From: Paenibacillus ferrarius
Lineage (GTDB): Bacteria; Bacillota; Bacilli; Paenibacillales; NBRC-103111
Length of the DNA stretch: 64,000 nt
Reading direction: 5' to 3'
NCBI RefSeq assembly: GCF_002027705.1
Contig: NZ_MBTG01000021.1
Location: 1 to 64,000 of the forward strand
Part shown: positions 17,841 through 27,179 of the stretch, in pieces
Layout: every line of letters begins with the position of its first letter
Position numbering within the stretch: position 1 is the first letter of the stretch
Notes under the pieces: generated by a model
The model's input: only the letters and a program-made list of their open reading frames with translations
What the model was told of the DNA's origin: nothing
Databases searched by the model: none
Program-made: the position numbers and the translations under genes

Positions 17841-19910
17841 ATGGTTGCGAATTTGTGGGAAGCGTCAAAAGCGAATGCTGTATCAAAAGGTGTAGAGGAA
17901 TTGGTTTACCGTTCTAATTTATTGGGAACAGACCGCGCAGTAGCTAACTGGGGCGGCGGCAACACTTCTTACAAAACGATTGAGAAGGATTTCCGCGGTC
18001 GTGATGTAGAAGTGATGTGGGTAAAAGGAAGCGGTTCCGACCTTGCGACAATGAAAGCAAAGAATTTCACAGGTCTTCGTATGGATGATATCCGTCCTTT
18101 GTTCGAAAAAGACGAAATGCCAGATGCCGAAATGGTTGCGTACCTTGTGAACTGTATGATCGACAGCAAACACCCGCGTGCTTCTATTGAGACGCTTTTA
18201 CATGCCTTTCTGCCATTCAAACACGTGGATCACACGCATCCGGATGCGATTATCGGTCTATGCTGCGCCCACAATGGCCGCGAGCTGGCCAAAGAAATTT
18301 ACGGCGACCGTTTCGTATGGGTTCCTTATGTGCGTCCTGGTTTTACACTTTCCAAAATGATCGCCGAAGGCGTCAGAAATAATCCAAAAGCTGAGCTAGT
18401 CTTGATGGAGAAACATGGTTTGGTAACTTGGGGCGAAACGTCCGAGGAGAGCTACCTCAAGACACTGGCTATCATTCAAGAAGCTGAAAGCTTTATTGAA
18501 GCTCGCGTGAATGAAGACAACTTGTATGGCGGCTCCAAATACGAGTCTCTTTCCGAATCCGATCGTAACGATATTTTGGCGCAGGTGCTGCCAATCGTTC
18601 GCGGAGCAGTAAGCAAAGAAAAGAAAATGATTCTGACGACTGACAGTGCAGATGATGTTTTGAAATTCGTAAACAGCAAAGATGCGGGTGTTCTTTCCCA
18701 AGTTGGCGCAGCTTGCCCGGATCACTTGGTTCATACGAAAATGAAGCCGCTTTACATTGACTGGAATCCAAATTCCCGTGACGCCGCTTCTTTGATTGAA
18801 GCATTGAACGCGGGGATTGCCGCTTATAAAGAAGAATACCAAGCTTACTTCGACCGCAACAAAAATGAAGGCGACGTTATTTTCGAAACGGCTCCGCGCG
18901 TTATTTTGATTCCGGGTATCGGAATGATCAATACGGGCAAGAGCTGGGCGATGGCGCAGGTAAGTGGCGCGCTTTACCACCGTGCGATTTCCGTTATGAG
19001 AGGCGCAACAGCACTCGGAACATTCGTTTCTTTGAGCGAAAATGAGTCCTATAATGTGGAGTACTGGCCTCTTGAGCTTTACAAATTGACACTTGCTCCT
19101 GCGGAAGCGGAATTCTCCCGTAAGATTGCTTTCATCACAGGCGGAGCAGGCGGAATCGGAAGTGTAACAGCCCGTCAATTCCTCAGAGACGGCGCGCATG
19201 TTGTCCTGGCCGACCTTAACCTGGAAGGCGCGCAGAAACTTGCAGCCGAACTGAACGAACAATATGGCGAAAACAGAGCAATTGCCGTTAAAATGGATGT
19301 AACGAAAGAAGAAGAAGTAGAAGCAGCTTACCGCGAGGTGATCTTGAGCTACGGCGGGATAGATATCATCGTGAATAACGCGGGTCTTGCGACTTCGAGC
19401 CCTTTTGATGAAACTTCGCTCAAAGAGTGGAACTTGAACATGAACGTGCTTTCAACAGGTTACTTCCTGGTAGCTAGAGAAGCATTTAAAATTATGAAAA
19501 AACAAAGCATCGGCGGCAGCATGGTATTCGTCGGATCCAAGAATTCCGTATTTGCCGGTAAAAATGCTTCTGCTTATTCGACGGCTAAAGCAGCTGAGAT
19601 TCACTTGGCGCGTTGTATTGCAGCTGAAGGAGGCGAATTCGGCATTCGCGTAAACTCCGTATTGCCGGATGCCATTCTCCAAGGTTCCGCGATCTGGAAC
19701 TCCGGCTGGCGCAATGAGCGTGCAGCAGCTTACGGGATTGAACCGGATCAGCTGGAAGAGCACTATCGCAAAAGAACGACGCTGCTCGTTAACATTTTCC
19801 CGAAAGACGTTGCAGAAGCTATCGTCTACTTCTCCTCTTCCAAAGCAGAGAAAACAACAGGCTGCATGATCACAGTTGACGGCGGCGTTCCAGCAGCCTT
19901 CACGCGTTAA
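17841..19910 (+). CDS. rhaEW: Bifunctional rhamnulose-1-phosphate aldolase / L-lactaldehyde dehydrogenase
   Basis: Two-domain enzyme of 689 residues. The N-terminal class II aldolase domain (zinc-binding histidines in HAFLPFKHVDHTHPDA) splits L-rhamnulose-1-phosphate into DHAP and L-lactaldehyde. The C-terminal short-chain dehydrogenase (from ~430: AFITGGAGGIGSVTA, NNAG, YSTAKAAE) would oxidise lactaldehyde to L-lactate. The architecture and length match Bacillus YuxG/RhaEW. ATG 17841 follows TAGGAGGAT. First gene of the rhamnose operon; rhaI starts 27 bases later. Confidence 0.92.
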   Translation: MVANLWEASKANAVSKGVEELVYRSNLLGTDRAVANWGGGNTSYKTIEKDFRGRDVEVMWVKGSGSDLATMKAKNFTGLRMDDIRPLFEKDEMPDAEMVAYLVNCMIDSKHPRASIETLLHAFLPFKHVDHTHPDAIIGLCCAHNGRELAKEIYGDRFVWVPYVRPGFTLSKMIAEGVRNNPKAELVLMEKHGLVTWGETSEESYLKTLAIIQEAESFIEARVNEDNLYGGSKYESLSESDRNDILAQVLPIVRGAVSKEKKMILTTDSADDVLKFVNSKDAGVLSQVGAACPDHLVHTKMKPLYIDWNPNSRDAASLIEALNAGIAAYKEEYQAYFDRNKNEGDVIFETAPRVILIPGIGMINTGKSWAMAQVSGALYHRAISVMRGATALGTFVSLSENESYNVEYWPLELYKLTLAPAEAEFSRKIAFITGGAGGIGSVTARQFLRDGAHVVLADLNLEGAQKLAAELNEQYGENRAIAVKMDVTKEEEVEAAYREVILSYGGIDIIVNNAGLATSSPFDETSLKEWNLNMNVLSTGYFLVAREAFKIMKKQSIGGSMVFVGSKNSVFAGKNASAYSTAKAAEIHLARCIAAEGGEFGIRVNSVLPDAILQGSAIWNSGWRNERAAAYGIEPDQLEEHYRKRTTLLVNIFPKDVAEAIVYFSSSKAEKTTGCMITVDGGVPAAFTR

Positions 19911-19937
19911 TTCACCTAATAGGAGGATACGAATCCA

Positions 19938-21158
19938 ATGAGCGATAAAGCATATGCATGGTTTGAAGAGCAGCAAGCTAATAGAGGTATTGATTTGGCA
20001 GCCGTTAAGGCCAGAATCAAAGCGCTGAAAGTCGAAACCCCTTCCTGGGGTTACGGCGATTCAGGTACCCGTTTCAAGGTGTATAAGCAAAATGGTGTTC
20101 CACGCAATCCTTTCGAGAAATTCGAGGATGCTGCGCAGGTACACAAATTGACGGGGGCTTGCCCGTCGGTTGCGATCCACATCCCGTGGGACAAGGTGGA
20201 TGATTATGCGAAGCTCAAGCAGCACGCCACTGATCTCGGCGTATCCATCGGTGCGGTGAACCCGAACCTGTTCCAAGAAGATGACTATATCTTCGGCAGC
20301 GTGACGAACTCCAATGCAGCGATTCGCCGCAAAGCAACGGATCATTTGCTGGAGTGTGTAGATATCGCGAAGACTGTTGGCTCTGATGTATTCAGCCTTT
20401 GGTTCGCGGATGGCTCGAACTATCCAGGTCAAGTAGACATTCGTGCCCGCAAAACTTGGATGTACGAAGCGCTTAAGGAAATGTACGAGGCGATGACGCC
20501 GAGCATGAGAATGCTGATCGAATATAAATTCTATGAGCCTGCTTTTTACCATACAGATTTGGCTGACTGGGGAATGGCGTTCAATTTGGCGAACAAATTG
20601 GGTCCGCAAGCTGAAGTGCTTGTAGATACTGGACATCACCCGCAAGGAACGAACATCGAGCACATCGTGACGTACCTGTTGGACGAAAAAAAACTTGGCG
20701 GCTTCCACTTCAATTCCCGTAAATATGGAGACGATGATTTGATCGTTGGTTCTGTGAACCCGTATGAGCTTTTCTTGATTTTCTACCAAATCATTGATGC
20801 CGCTAACGATAAAAACCCGCAAATTCGTCAGGCATCTGACAATATTGCTTATCTGATCGATCAAAGTCACAATATTGAGCGTAAAATTCCAGCGATGCTG
20901 CGCTCCGTTCTCAACGTGCAAACCCAATATGCCAAAGCATTGCTGATCAACTTGGATGAAGTCAGAGACGCGCAAGCTCGTCAAGACGTTCTTGGTGCGG
21001 AAGATGCGGTTCGCAAAGCATTTGAATTCGATGTAACACCGCTGCTGCATGCGGTTCGTGAAGAAATCGGCGTGCCGGTGGACCCGATGAAAGCATATTT
21101 GGAAAGCGGCTACGATGAGAGCATTAATGCAAGAGGCAAAGGCGGTGCCAGCTGGTGA
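19938..21158 (+). CDS. rhaI: L-rhamnose isomerase
   Basis: Interconverts L-rhamnose and L-rhamnulose, the first catabolic step. The 406-residue TIM-barrel protein resembles the RhaI type of Pseudomonas stutzeri rather than the E. coli RhaA type: segments MLIEYKFYEPAFYHTDLADWG, VLVDTGHHPQGTN and GGFHFNSRKYGDDDL hold the metal-binding Glu, Asp and His. Good AGGAGGAT site. It overlaps the rhaB start by 4 bases, so translation is probably coupled. Confidence 0.92.
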   Translation: MSDKAYAWFEEQQANRGIDLAAVKARIKALKVETPSWGYGDSGTRFKVYKQNGVPRNPFEKFEDAAQVHKLTGACPSVAIHIPWDKVDDYAKLKQHATDLGVSIGAVNPNLFQEDDYIFGSVTNSNAAIRRKATDHLLECVDIAKTVGSDVFSLWFADGSNYPGQVDIRARKTWMYEALKEMYEAMTPSMRMLIEYKFYEPAFYHTDLADWGMAFNLANKLGPQAEVLVDTGHHPQGTNIEHIVTYLLDEKKLGGFHFNSRKYGDDDLIVGSVNPYELFLIFYQIIDAANDKNPQIRQASDNIAYLIDQSHNIERKIPAMLRSVLNVQTQYAKALLINLDEVRDAQARQDVLGAEDAVRKAFEFDVTPLLHAVREEIGVPVDPMKAYLESGYDESINARGKGGASW

Positions 21159-22654
21159 GTAAGCTTTCGAGCGTTCTGGCCTTTGATTTGGGAGCAAGCA
21201 GCGGCAGAGCGATCGTCGGACGCCTTGATTCTGAAGCGGGCCGTGTAACGATCGAGGAGATTCACCGCTTTTCGAATGATCCGGTGCAGGTGGGCAACCA
21301 CCTTCATTGGGACATTTTGCGCTTGTTTCATGAATTGAAACAAGGTATTTTACAAACCAAGCATCTGGGTTATACGGATATTGAAAGTCTGGCGATTGAT
21401 TCCTGGGCGGTAGATTTTGGGCTGCTTGCAGCAAATGGCGAGCTCCTTGGAAATCCGTACCACTATAGGGACCACCAAACGGACTCCGTTATGGACAAAG
21501 TGATTGCAGTGGTCGGCCGTGAAAAGCTGTATGCCATAACAGGGCTCCAGTTCCTGCAATTCAACTCTATTTTTCAATTAGCCGCCATCAAAGAAAGAAA
21601 TCCGGAACTGCTTGAGCGGGCAAAAACGTTCTTAATGATACCGGATTTGCTGCGATATTTCCTGACAGGCGAGAAACATAGCGAATTCACCAATGCCTCG
21701 ACTACACAGCTGCTGAATGCAACAACAGGCGCATGGGATGCAGAGCTTGTGCAGCAATTAGGCCTGCCTGGCGACATCTTCTTGCAACCGGTTGCCTCGG
21801 GCACACGTGTTGGTGCCTTGACGGAAGATTTGTGCAGCGAGCTTGATGTTGCTTCAATTCCCGTCATCGCCGTTGGCGAGCATGATACCGCTTCCGCCGT
21901 AGTTGCTGTTCCAGCGTTGGATGAAAATTTTGCTTTCCTCAGCTGCGGCACATGGTCGCTCTTGGGAACGGAAACGAGCGCCCCCGTTTTAAGTGACCAA
22001 GCCCTAGCTTGGAATTTCACGAATGAAGGCGGCGTGTATGGCACGAACCGTTTGCTCAAGAACATCATGGGGCTATGGCTGATTCAGGAGTGCAAGCGCA
22101 CATGGGATAAAGAAGGCCAAAACATTGGTTTCGCTGAGCTAGTCAAGCTGGCTGAACCTGTCAAGCCGTTCCAATCCTTCATTGACCCGGATGATGACAT
22201 GTTCTTGAATCCTGCGCATATGCCGAAGCAAATCCAGCAATATTGCCGAGATACCAACCAATTCGTTCCGCAAACCGAGGGAGAGATCGTTCGCTGTATT
22301 CTGGAAAGCTTAGCGCTGAAATACCGATTTATTCTGGAACGTACGGAACAACTCTCTGGCATAACGTATCAAGGCTTGCACATCGTAGGCGGCGGCATCC
22401 AGAATGAACTTCTCTGTCAATTCACAGCAAATGCGATCCAGCGAGAGGTGTGGGCAGGTCCTGTTGAGGGTAGTGCCTTAGGAAACCTTGTAGTACAATG
22501 GATAGCACTAGGGTATATCGCGAATTTGCGCGAAGCCAGAAAGCTGATTCGGAATTCGTTTCCGGTCAAAACGTACATCCCTGAGGATGGAGCGGGTTGG
22601 CAGGCGGCGTATATAACATTTTGTCAGGTGGCGTCCCGATCGACGGTGAAATGA
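21155..22654 (+). CDS. rhaB: Rhamnulokinase
   Basis: FGGY-family sugar kinase of 499 residues that phosphorylates L-rhamnulose. It starts with GTG overlapping the rhaI stop. Family signatures: VLAFDLGASSGRAIVG (phosphate loop 1), IDSWAVDFGLL, the substrate-side VGEHDTASAVVAVP and the C-terminal HIVGGGIQNELLCQFTANA. Third gene of the operon, between the isomerase and the regulator. Confidence 0.94.
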   Translation: MSKLSSVLAFDLGASSGRAIVGRLDSEAGRVTIEEIHRFSNDPVQVGNHLHWDILRLFHELKQGILQTKHLGYTDIESLAIDSWAVDFGLLAANGELLGNPYHYRDHQTDSVMDKVIAVVGREKLYAITGLQFLQFNSIFQLAAIKERNPELLERAKTFLMIPDLLRYFLTGEKHSEFTNASTTQLLNATTGAWDAELVQQLGLPGDIFLQPVASGTRVGALTEDLCSELDVASIPVIAVGEHDTASAVVAVPALDENFAFLSCGTWSLLGTETSAPVLSDQALAWNFTNEGGVYGTNRLLKNIMGLWLIQECKRTWDKEGQNIGFAELVKLAEPVKPFQSFIDPDDDMFLNPAHMPKQIQQYCRDTNQFVPQTEGEIVRCILESLALKYRFILERTEQLSGITYQGLHIVGGGIQNELLCQFTANAIQREVWAGPVEGSALGNLVVQWIALGYIANLREARKLIRNSFPVKTYIPEDGAGWQAAYITFCQVASRSTVK

Positions 22655-22663
22655 GGGTAGACG

Positions 22664-23431
22664 ATGCTGGTAGCGGAAAGATGGCAGAGAATCGTTCAGG
22701 TAGTTAACGAAAGAGGAAGTATTCGCGTGACAGAGCTCAGCGAGCTGTGTCAAGTGACGGAAGAAACGATACGGCGAGATTTGGATCGGCTCGAAAGCGA
22801 AGGCAAGCTGATGCGCAGCCATGGCGGAGCAGTTAGCGTGAAGGAAGCTCAGACGGAAGTCCCTTTTATGGAGAGGGAGACGGCACAATCTGACTTCAAG
22901 AACAGCATTGCGAAGGAAGCGATAACGCATATCCGCGAGCATGATCGGATTATTTTGGATGCAAGTACAACAGCTTGGTACATGGCCAGATGGATACCCG
23001 ATATGCCGCTAACGATCATTACGAACTCGATGAAAGTGGCTTTGGAGCTCAGCACGAAAGAAAAGATTCAGGTCATATCCACCGGCGGGCTGCTTTCGCC
23101 CAAATCGTTGTCTTATGTAGGACCACTAGCTGAACGATCGCTGGATATGTATCATGTTCACAAATGTTTTCTATCCTGCAAAGGGGTTCACATCCAGCGC
23201 GGAATCAGTGAATCGAATGAGCTGCAGGCGCTTATCAAAAGCAAAATGATCAGCATTGCCGATGAAACCTATCTGCTGGCCGATCATAGTAAATTCGGGA
23301 TGCAATCCTTGACGCAAGTTGCTGGATGGTCTGAAATTAAACATGTGATTACAGATGGACAAACGAGCAGAGAAGACGTGAACCGCATTCGCGACATCGG
23401 TGTGAACGTGCTTCAATTAGATAAAGGTTAG
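22664..23431 (+). CDS. rhaR: DeoR/GlpR-family regulator of rhamnose operon
   Basis: Transcription factor of 255 residues. The N-terminal DeoR-type HTH is RWQRIVQVVNERGSIRVTELSELCQVTEETIRRDLDRLE; the C-terminal DeoRC domain (about 75-235) senses a phosphorylated sugar in related proteins, with the family's ILDASTTAW and LLADHSKFG motifs. It lies 10 bases after rhaB. It most likely represses rhaEW-rhaI-rhaB-rhaR, with rhamnulose-1-phosphate or DHAP as a possible inducer; this is inference from context. The symbol follows context only. Confidence 0.82.
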   Translation: MLVAERWQRIVQVVNERGSIRVTELSELCQVTEETIRRDLDRLESEGKLMRSHGGAVSVKEAQTEVPFMERETAQSDFKNSIAKEAITHIREHDRIILDASTTAWYMARWIPDMPLTIITNSMKVALELSTKEKIQVISTGGLLSPKSLSYVGPLAERSLDMYHVHKCFLSCKGVHIQRGISESNELQALIKSKMISIADETYLLADHSKFGMQSLTQVAGWSEIKHVITDGQTSREDVNRIRDIGVNVLQLDKG

Positions 23432-23445
23432 AATCATTGTTCCTT

Positions 23446-23488
23446 CCATCTCCAGTATGTTTCTTGCGTACTGAGGATGGTTTTTTGT
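23446..23488 (+). terminator. Terminator after rhaR
   Basis: Arms CCATCTCCAGTA (23446-23457) and TACTGAGGATGG (23469-23480), 10 of 12 pairs, followed by six T. It separates the rha unit from lutABC, which then needs its own promoter or partial read-through. Confidence 0.75.
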
Positions 23489-23542
23489 ATAGCCAAATAC
23501 ATCTTTGATGGGGACAATTAGGGAAGGGAGTTAGCTGCAATC

Positions 23543-24286
23543 ATGAAAGTATCTATGTTCATAACGTGCTTGAGCGATCTTGTGTATCCAAAGGTTGGCG
23601 AGTCTATCGTTCAGTTACTAGCCAAATATGGCGTTAAGCTAGACTTCCCTGCCAAGCAAACATGCTGCGGCCAACCGGCCTTCAACAGCGGATATTGGGA
23701 TGAGGCAAGAGGTGCGGCGTTGACACTCCTCGAAGCGTTCGAGGATAGTGATTTTGTCATATCCCCTTCAGGTTCCTGTACGAGCATGATTCATCACTAT
23801 TATCCAAAACTATTTGAAAATGATCCTATCAATCTTGCAAAAGCCAATCGGCTTGTTGAAAAAACATATGAGTTTACGCAATTCCTCGTCCAAGTCATGG
23901 GCGTTACGGATTTAGGCGCGGTTTTCCCGCACAAAGTTACCTACCATCCGTCCTGCCACGGCAGCAGGCTGCTTGGCGTCAAAGCTGAACCGATGCAGCT
24001 GATGCAGAATATCCGCGGCTTGGAGCTTGTGCCTCTCCCTCATGCTGAGGATTGCTGCGGCTTCGGGGGGACTTTTGCGGTGAAAATGTGCGATATTTCC
24101 GGGGCGATGGTTGCCGAGAAATCCGATCACGTGCTTGAAACCGATGCCGAAGTGCTTGTCGGACTCGATATGGGCTGCTTAATGAATATTGCCGGTAATT
24201 TATCATACCGCGGGACACCTGTGAAGGTCATGCATCTAGCGGAATTACTGGCTGAGGGAGTGAAACTAGCCCATGAGCGAGCATAA
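23543..24286 (+). CDS. lutA: L-lactate utilization protein LutA (CCG-domain)
   Basis: Subunit of the LutABC iron-sulfur complex that oxidises L-lactate to pyruvate. At 247 residues it carries the two cysteine-rich CCG domains: KQTCCGQPAFNSG and AEDCCGFGGTF, plus HPSCHGSR. AAGGGAG precedes the ATG. The last 14 bases overlap lutB. Its position directly after the rhamnose genes fits a job in consuming lactate made from rhamnose. Confidence 0.93.
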   Translation: MKVSMFITCLSDLVYPKVGESIVQLLAKYGVKLDFPAKQTCCGQPAFNSGYWDEARGAALTLLEAFEDSDFVISPSGSCTSMIHHYYPKLFENDPINLAKANRLVEKTYEFTQFLVQVMGVTDLGAVFPHKVTYHPSCHGSRLLGVKAEPMQLMQNIRGLELVPLPHAEDCCGFGGTFAVKMCDISGAMVAEKSDHVLETDAEVLVGLDMGCLMNIAGNLSYRGTPVKVMHLAELLAEGVKLAHERA

Positions 24287-25790
24287 GCCAAGCGGTACGG
24301 TAAAGGAAAGATCCAAGGTTGCCTTGAACAATGATTTCCTGCGAAATGCCGTCAAGTTCACGACAGAACGTTTGAAGAACGGCAAGCTTGCCGCGGCAGA
24401 AGAGATTGGGAACTGGGAAGAGTGGCGTGAACGGGGGCGCGAAATTCGCCTTCATACGATCGCACACTTAGACTACTATTTGGGCAAATTTGTGGAAAAT
24501 GCTAGAGCGCAAGGCGTGCATGTCCATTTTGCAGCGGATGCGGCCGATGCGGTTCGCTTGACTATGCAGATCGCCGAGCACAAAAAAGCCAAAAGCGTCG
24601 TGAAGTCCAAGTCCATGGTGTCGGAAGAATTGCATATTAACCATGCGCTGGAACAGATTGGTGTCGAGGCGATTGAGACGGACCTTGGCGAATATATCAT
24701 TCAGCTGGCCGGCGAAACACCTTCGCATATCATTATTCCGGCGATCCACAAAAATCGCTATCAGATCGCGGATCTGCTGTCCGAGGACGCGGGCGAGAAG
24801 CTGGAGCCGGATACGGGCATTTTGGCTGGTTATGTACGAAGAAAATTGCGCGAGAAATTCCTGGAAGCCGATATTGGGATGACGGGCTGTAATTTCGCCA
24901 TTGCCGAGACGGGATCGATCGTTTTATTTGAAAATGAAGGCAACGCGCGGATGGTTAGCACGATTCCGAAGACACAAATTACGTTCATGGGGATGGAGCG
25001 CATTATTCCGACGTTGGACGATCTGGAAGTGATGGCGACATTGCTCCCACGTTCTGCTACAGGTCAGAAGCTGACTGTCTACATGTCTGTTATCTCCGGA
25101 CCGCAGCGGGAGCAGGACGGCGATGGCCCTGAAGAAATGCACGTCATTATCCTGGATAATGGCCGCTCCCTTCAGCTCGGAGATCCGCAATTCCAGGAAC
25201 TCCTGAACTGTATTCGCTGCGGTGCGTGTCTGAACGCCTGTCCGGTGTATCGCCATATTGGCGGTCATGCGTATGGCGGCGTGTACAGCGGGCCGATTGG
25301 CGCTGTGCTGACGCCAGCTTTGAACAAAAATGTAGACCAGTGGGACGACATTGCCAGCGCATCGAGCTTGTGCGGAGCTTGCTATGAGGCTTGTCCGGTG
25401 AAAATACCGCTGCATGATATGCTTGTCTATCTGCGTCAACGCAAAGTTGAGCGGGGTTCGACCGATTTTGGCGAGAAGATGGGAATGAAAGGGTTTAATT
25501 TCTTAATGTCGGATGCGAAACGTGTGAAGGCATTAATTAAAATAGGCCGCATCGGGCAGAAGCTGCTCGTTCGTGACGGTCATATTAAGGCGAAAGTAGG
25601 GCCGCTTAAAGGCTGGAATTCGCATCGTTTTGCACCGAGTTTAGCGAAAAAGACGTTCCGTGAATCGTGGAAGGACATCGAGCAGGGATTGGAAGGAACA
25701 TTCCCTGAGCTGGATGCCGCGATGAAAGCCCGCATGGAAAAGCTTGTCGCAGATCGCAAAGAAGGCGGAGGAGGACATCATCATGGCTAA
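24273..25790 (+). CDS. lutB: L-lactate utilization iron-sulfur protein LutB
   Basis: Iron-sulfur subunit of LutABC, 505 residues. The N-terminal LUD domain spans about 60-290; two ferredoxin-like cysteine clusters follow: CIRCGACLNACPVYRH and LCGACYEACPVKIP, ligands for two 4Fe-4S clusters. The C-terminus ends in histidines (GGGGHHHG). It overlaps lutA by 14 bases and lutC by 8 bases. Confidence 0.95.
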   Translation: MSEHKPSGTVKERSKVALNNDFLRNAVKFTTERLKNGKLAAAEEIGNWEEWRERGREIRLHTIAHLDYYLGKFVENARAQGVHVHFAADAADAVRLTMQIAEHKKAKSVVKSKSMVSEELHINHALEQIGVEAIETDLGEYIIQLAGETPSHIIIPAIHKNRYQIADLLSEDAGEKLEPDTGILAGYVRRKLREKFLEADIGMTGCNFAIAETGSIVLFENEGNARMVSTIPKTQITFMGMERIIPTLDDLEVMATLLPRSATGQKLTVYMSVISGPQREQDGDGPEEMHVIILDNGRSLQLGDPQFQELLNCIRCGACLNACPVYRHIGGHAYGGVYSGPIGAVLTPALNKNVDQWDDIASASSLCGACYEACPVKIPLHDMLVYLRQRKVERGSTDFGEKMGMKGFNFLMSDAKRVKALIKIGRIGQKLLVRDGHIKAKVGPLKGWNSHRFAPSLAKKTFRESWKDIEQGLEGTFPELDAAMKARMEKLVADRKEGGGGHHHG

Positions 25791-26529
25791 ATCAGATCCG
25801 GCATTTCTCCAAAAGCTGCATCAGGAAGCTCTCCAAGATCAGGAGGCCTTCTTTGCTAATATTTCTACCAGGCTGGGAAGATCCAAGCCAATGAGAAGCG
25901 CTCCTGCGCGCAGCATGAAAGGGGCTCCCGCCTTCTGGGAGCAGGTGGATCTTCCGCTGGAGCAGCGCATCCAGCTATTCATGACGAACTGGCAGAAGGC
26001 AGGCGGCCATACGCAGCGTCTCAAAGGGATGGCAGAGGCGCAAGCTTTCATTGCCGACTTCATCGGCAAAACGCAGGCGAAGCATCTGATCATGCAGGAT
26101 CAGCCGGAGCTGGCAGAGCTGCGGTCGGGGCTTGCTGCGGAGACAGAAACCGACATCACCGTGTGGAATGCCGGCGGTGTCGATGCTGCCGCGAAGGATG
26201 AGCTGGTCGCCAAGGCGGCAGGCGCAGATATCGGCATCGTGGCCGTCGAGCATGCCGTGGCCTACACAGGCTCGCTCGTCGTCACGTCAGATGCTGCGCG
26301 AGGCCGCAGCGTCAGCCTGCTGCCGACGACGTTCATCGCGATCATCCCTGCGGATCGCTTGCGGACGAAGCTGGGCGAAGTGCTGCGCCCTTTTGATGCT
26401 TACGAGCTTAAAGACAGGCCGGCTGGCATTCACTTCATCTCGGGACCGAGCCGCTCGGCGGATATCGAGAACGATTTGACCATTGGCGTACATGGCCCGG
26501 GCATCGTTTATGCCTTGATTATTGAGTGA
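25783..26529 (+). CDS. lutC: Lactate utilization protein LutC (LUD domain)
   Basis: Third LutABC subunit, 248 residues, a LUD-domain (DUF162) protein with VAVEHAVAYTGSLVVTSDAARGR and VHGPGIVYALIIE. ATG 25783 follows GGCGGAGGAGG inside the end of lutB; the frame starts earlier at a TTG without a site. GC content is higher than in neighbouring genes. A strong terminator follows. Confidence 0.93.
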   Translation: MAKSDPAFLQKLHQEALQDQEAFFANISTRLGRSKPMRSAPARSMKGAPAFWEQVDLPLEQRIQLFMTNWQKAGGHTQRLKGMAEAQAFIADFIGKTQAKHLIMQDQPELAELRSGLAAETETDITVWNAGGVDAAAKDELVAKAAGADIGIVAVEHAVAYTGSLVVTSDAARGRSVSLLPTTFIAIIPADRLRTKLGEVLRPFDAYELKDRPAGIHFISGPSRSADIENDLTIGVHGPGIVYALIIE

Positions 26530-26574
26530 TGCAGGAGCTGTCCCAGAAATCATTTTGGATTTATAAAGCATCAC

Positions 26575-26596
26575 TCGGATAGGAAGTTTCCTATCC
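26575..26596. repeat. Short palindrome before the lut terminator
   Basis: GGATAGGAA and TTCCTATCC form a perfect inverted repeat with a 2-base centre, just upstream of the lutC terminator; it may add to termination. Confidence 0.5.
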
Positions 26597-26597
26597 C

Positions 26598-26645
26598 AAA
26601 ACGCCTCCTTCCACACTTGCGCTGTGGTTTGGAGGCGTTTTTCTT
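26598..26645 (+). terminator. Terminator after lutABC
   Basis: Outer arms AAAACGCCTCC and GGAGGCGTTTT with an inner CCACA/TGTGG stem, followed by T-rich sequence. Confidence 0.9.
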
Positions 26646-26816
26646 GTTGCTTGGGACTCGTCCATGCACGGATACTCTTGTGGGAGAAGATAGTTGGCAG
26701 CAGGGTTCTACCTGCCTTTCTGTTAATACACACTTCCATGGTGGATTGGCTTGATTCGCTTGAGTTTGCTCATACTGGCAGATTGCCTCAGGCCCGTCCG
26801 ACTATTTCGGATAATT

Positions 26817-26998
26817 CCTGCAATTATGCATCCTTTTCGTCATGTAAATGGGGGAAATAGGGAAAAGCCTGCGATTATGCATCCTTTTTAGACCATTTTT
26901 CGATTCCAGGATGGAAAAGCAGAGAAAGCCTGCATAATCGCAGGCTTTCTCTTGTTTTCATGCGATTTGATCGAAAAAGCCTGCACTATTGCAGGCAT
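26817..26998. repeat. Degenerate hairpin array (array 3) with 51/61 spacing
   Basis: CCTGC-N6-GCA motifs start at 26817, 26868, 26929 and 26980, spaced 51, 61 and 51, the same geometry as arrays 1 and 2. Copies one and two continue ATTATGCATCC; copy three is a perfect stem, AGAAAGCCTGC and GCAGGCTTTCT, and could also terminate transcription; copy four is GCCTGC-N6-GCAGGC. Linkers do not match the other arrays. No gene is seen in this gap. Confidence 0.7.
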
Positions 26999-27016
26999 TT
27001 CGAAATCGGTGAGCCG

Positions 27017-27179
27017 CTAGTTCAGCTTATAAGGTTATGCGATCGCTAACGCTGGTTCAGCTTATAGGGTTAAGCGTTCGCTAACGCTAGTTCAGCCATA
27101 GGGTTATGCGTTCGCTAACGCCGGTTCGGCCTATAAGGTTATGCGTTCTATAACGCGGATTCAGCCTATGGTGGTGCAT
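27017..27179. repeat. 35-bp tandem repeat, about 4.5 copies
   Basis: Units start at 27017, 27052, 27087, 27121 and 27156 (35, 35, 34, 35 bases). Consensus begins CTGGTTCAGCCTATAGGG, followed by TTATGCGTTCGCTAACG. TATGCG...AACGC also occurs in the inverted repeat at 1610-1681. It lies between the degenerate hairpin array and the mtl promoter, and codes for nothing. Confidence 0.85.

Noticed and set aside
18396..19262. 288-residue minus-strand ORF
   Set aside because: Antisense to rhaEW, no ribosome site.
20061..21434. 457-residue minus-strand ORF
   Set aside because: Antisense to rhaI and rhaB; composition is that of a shadow frame.
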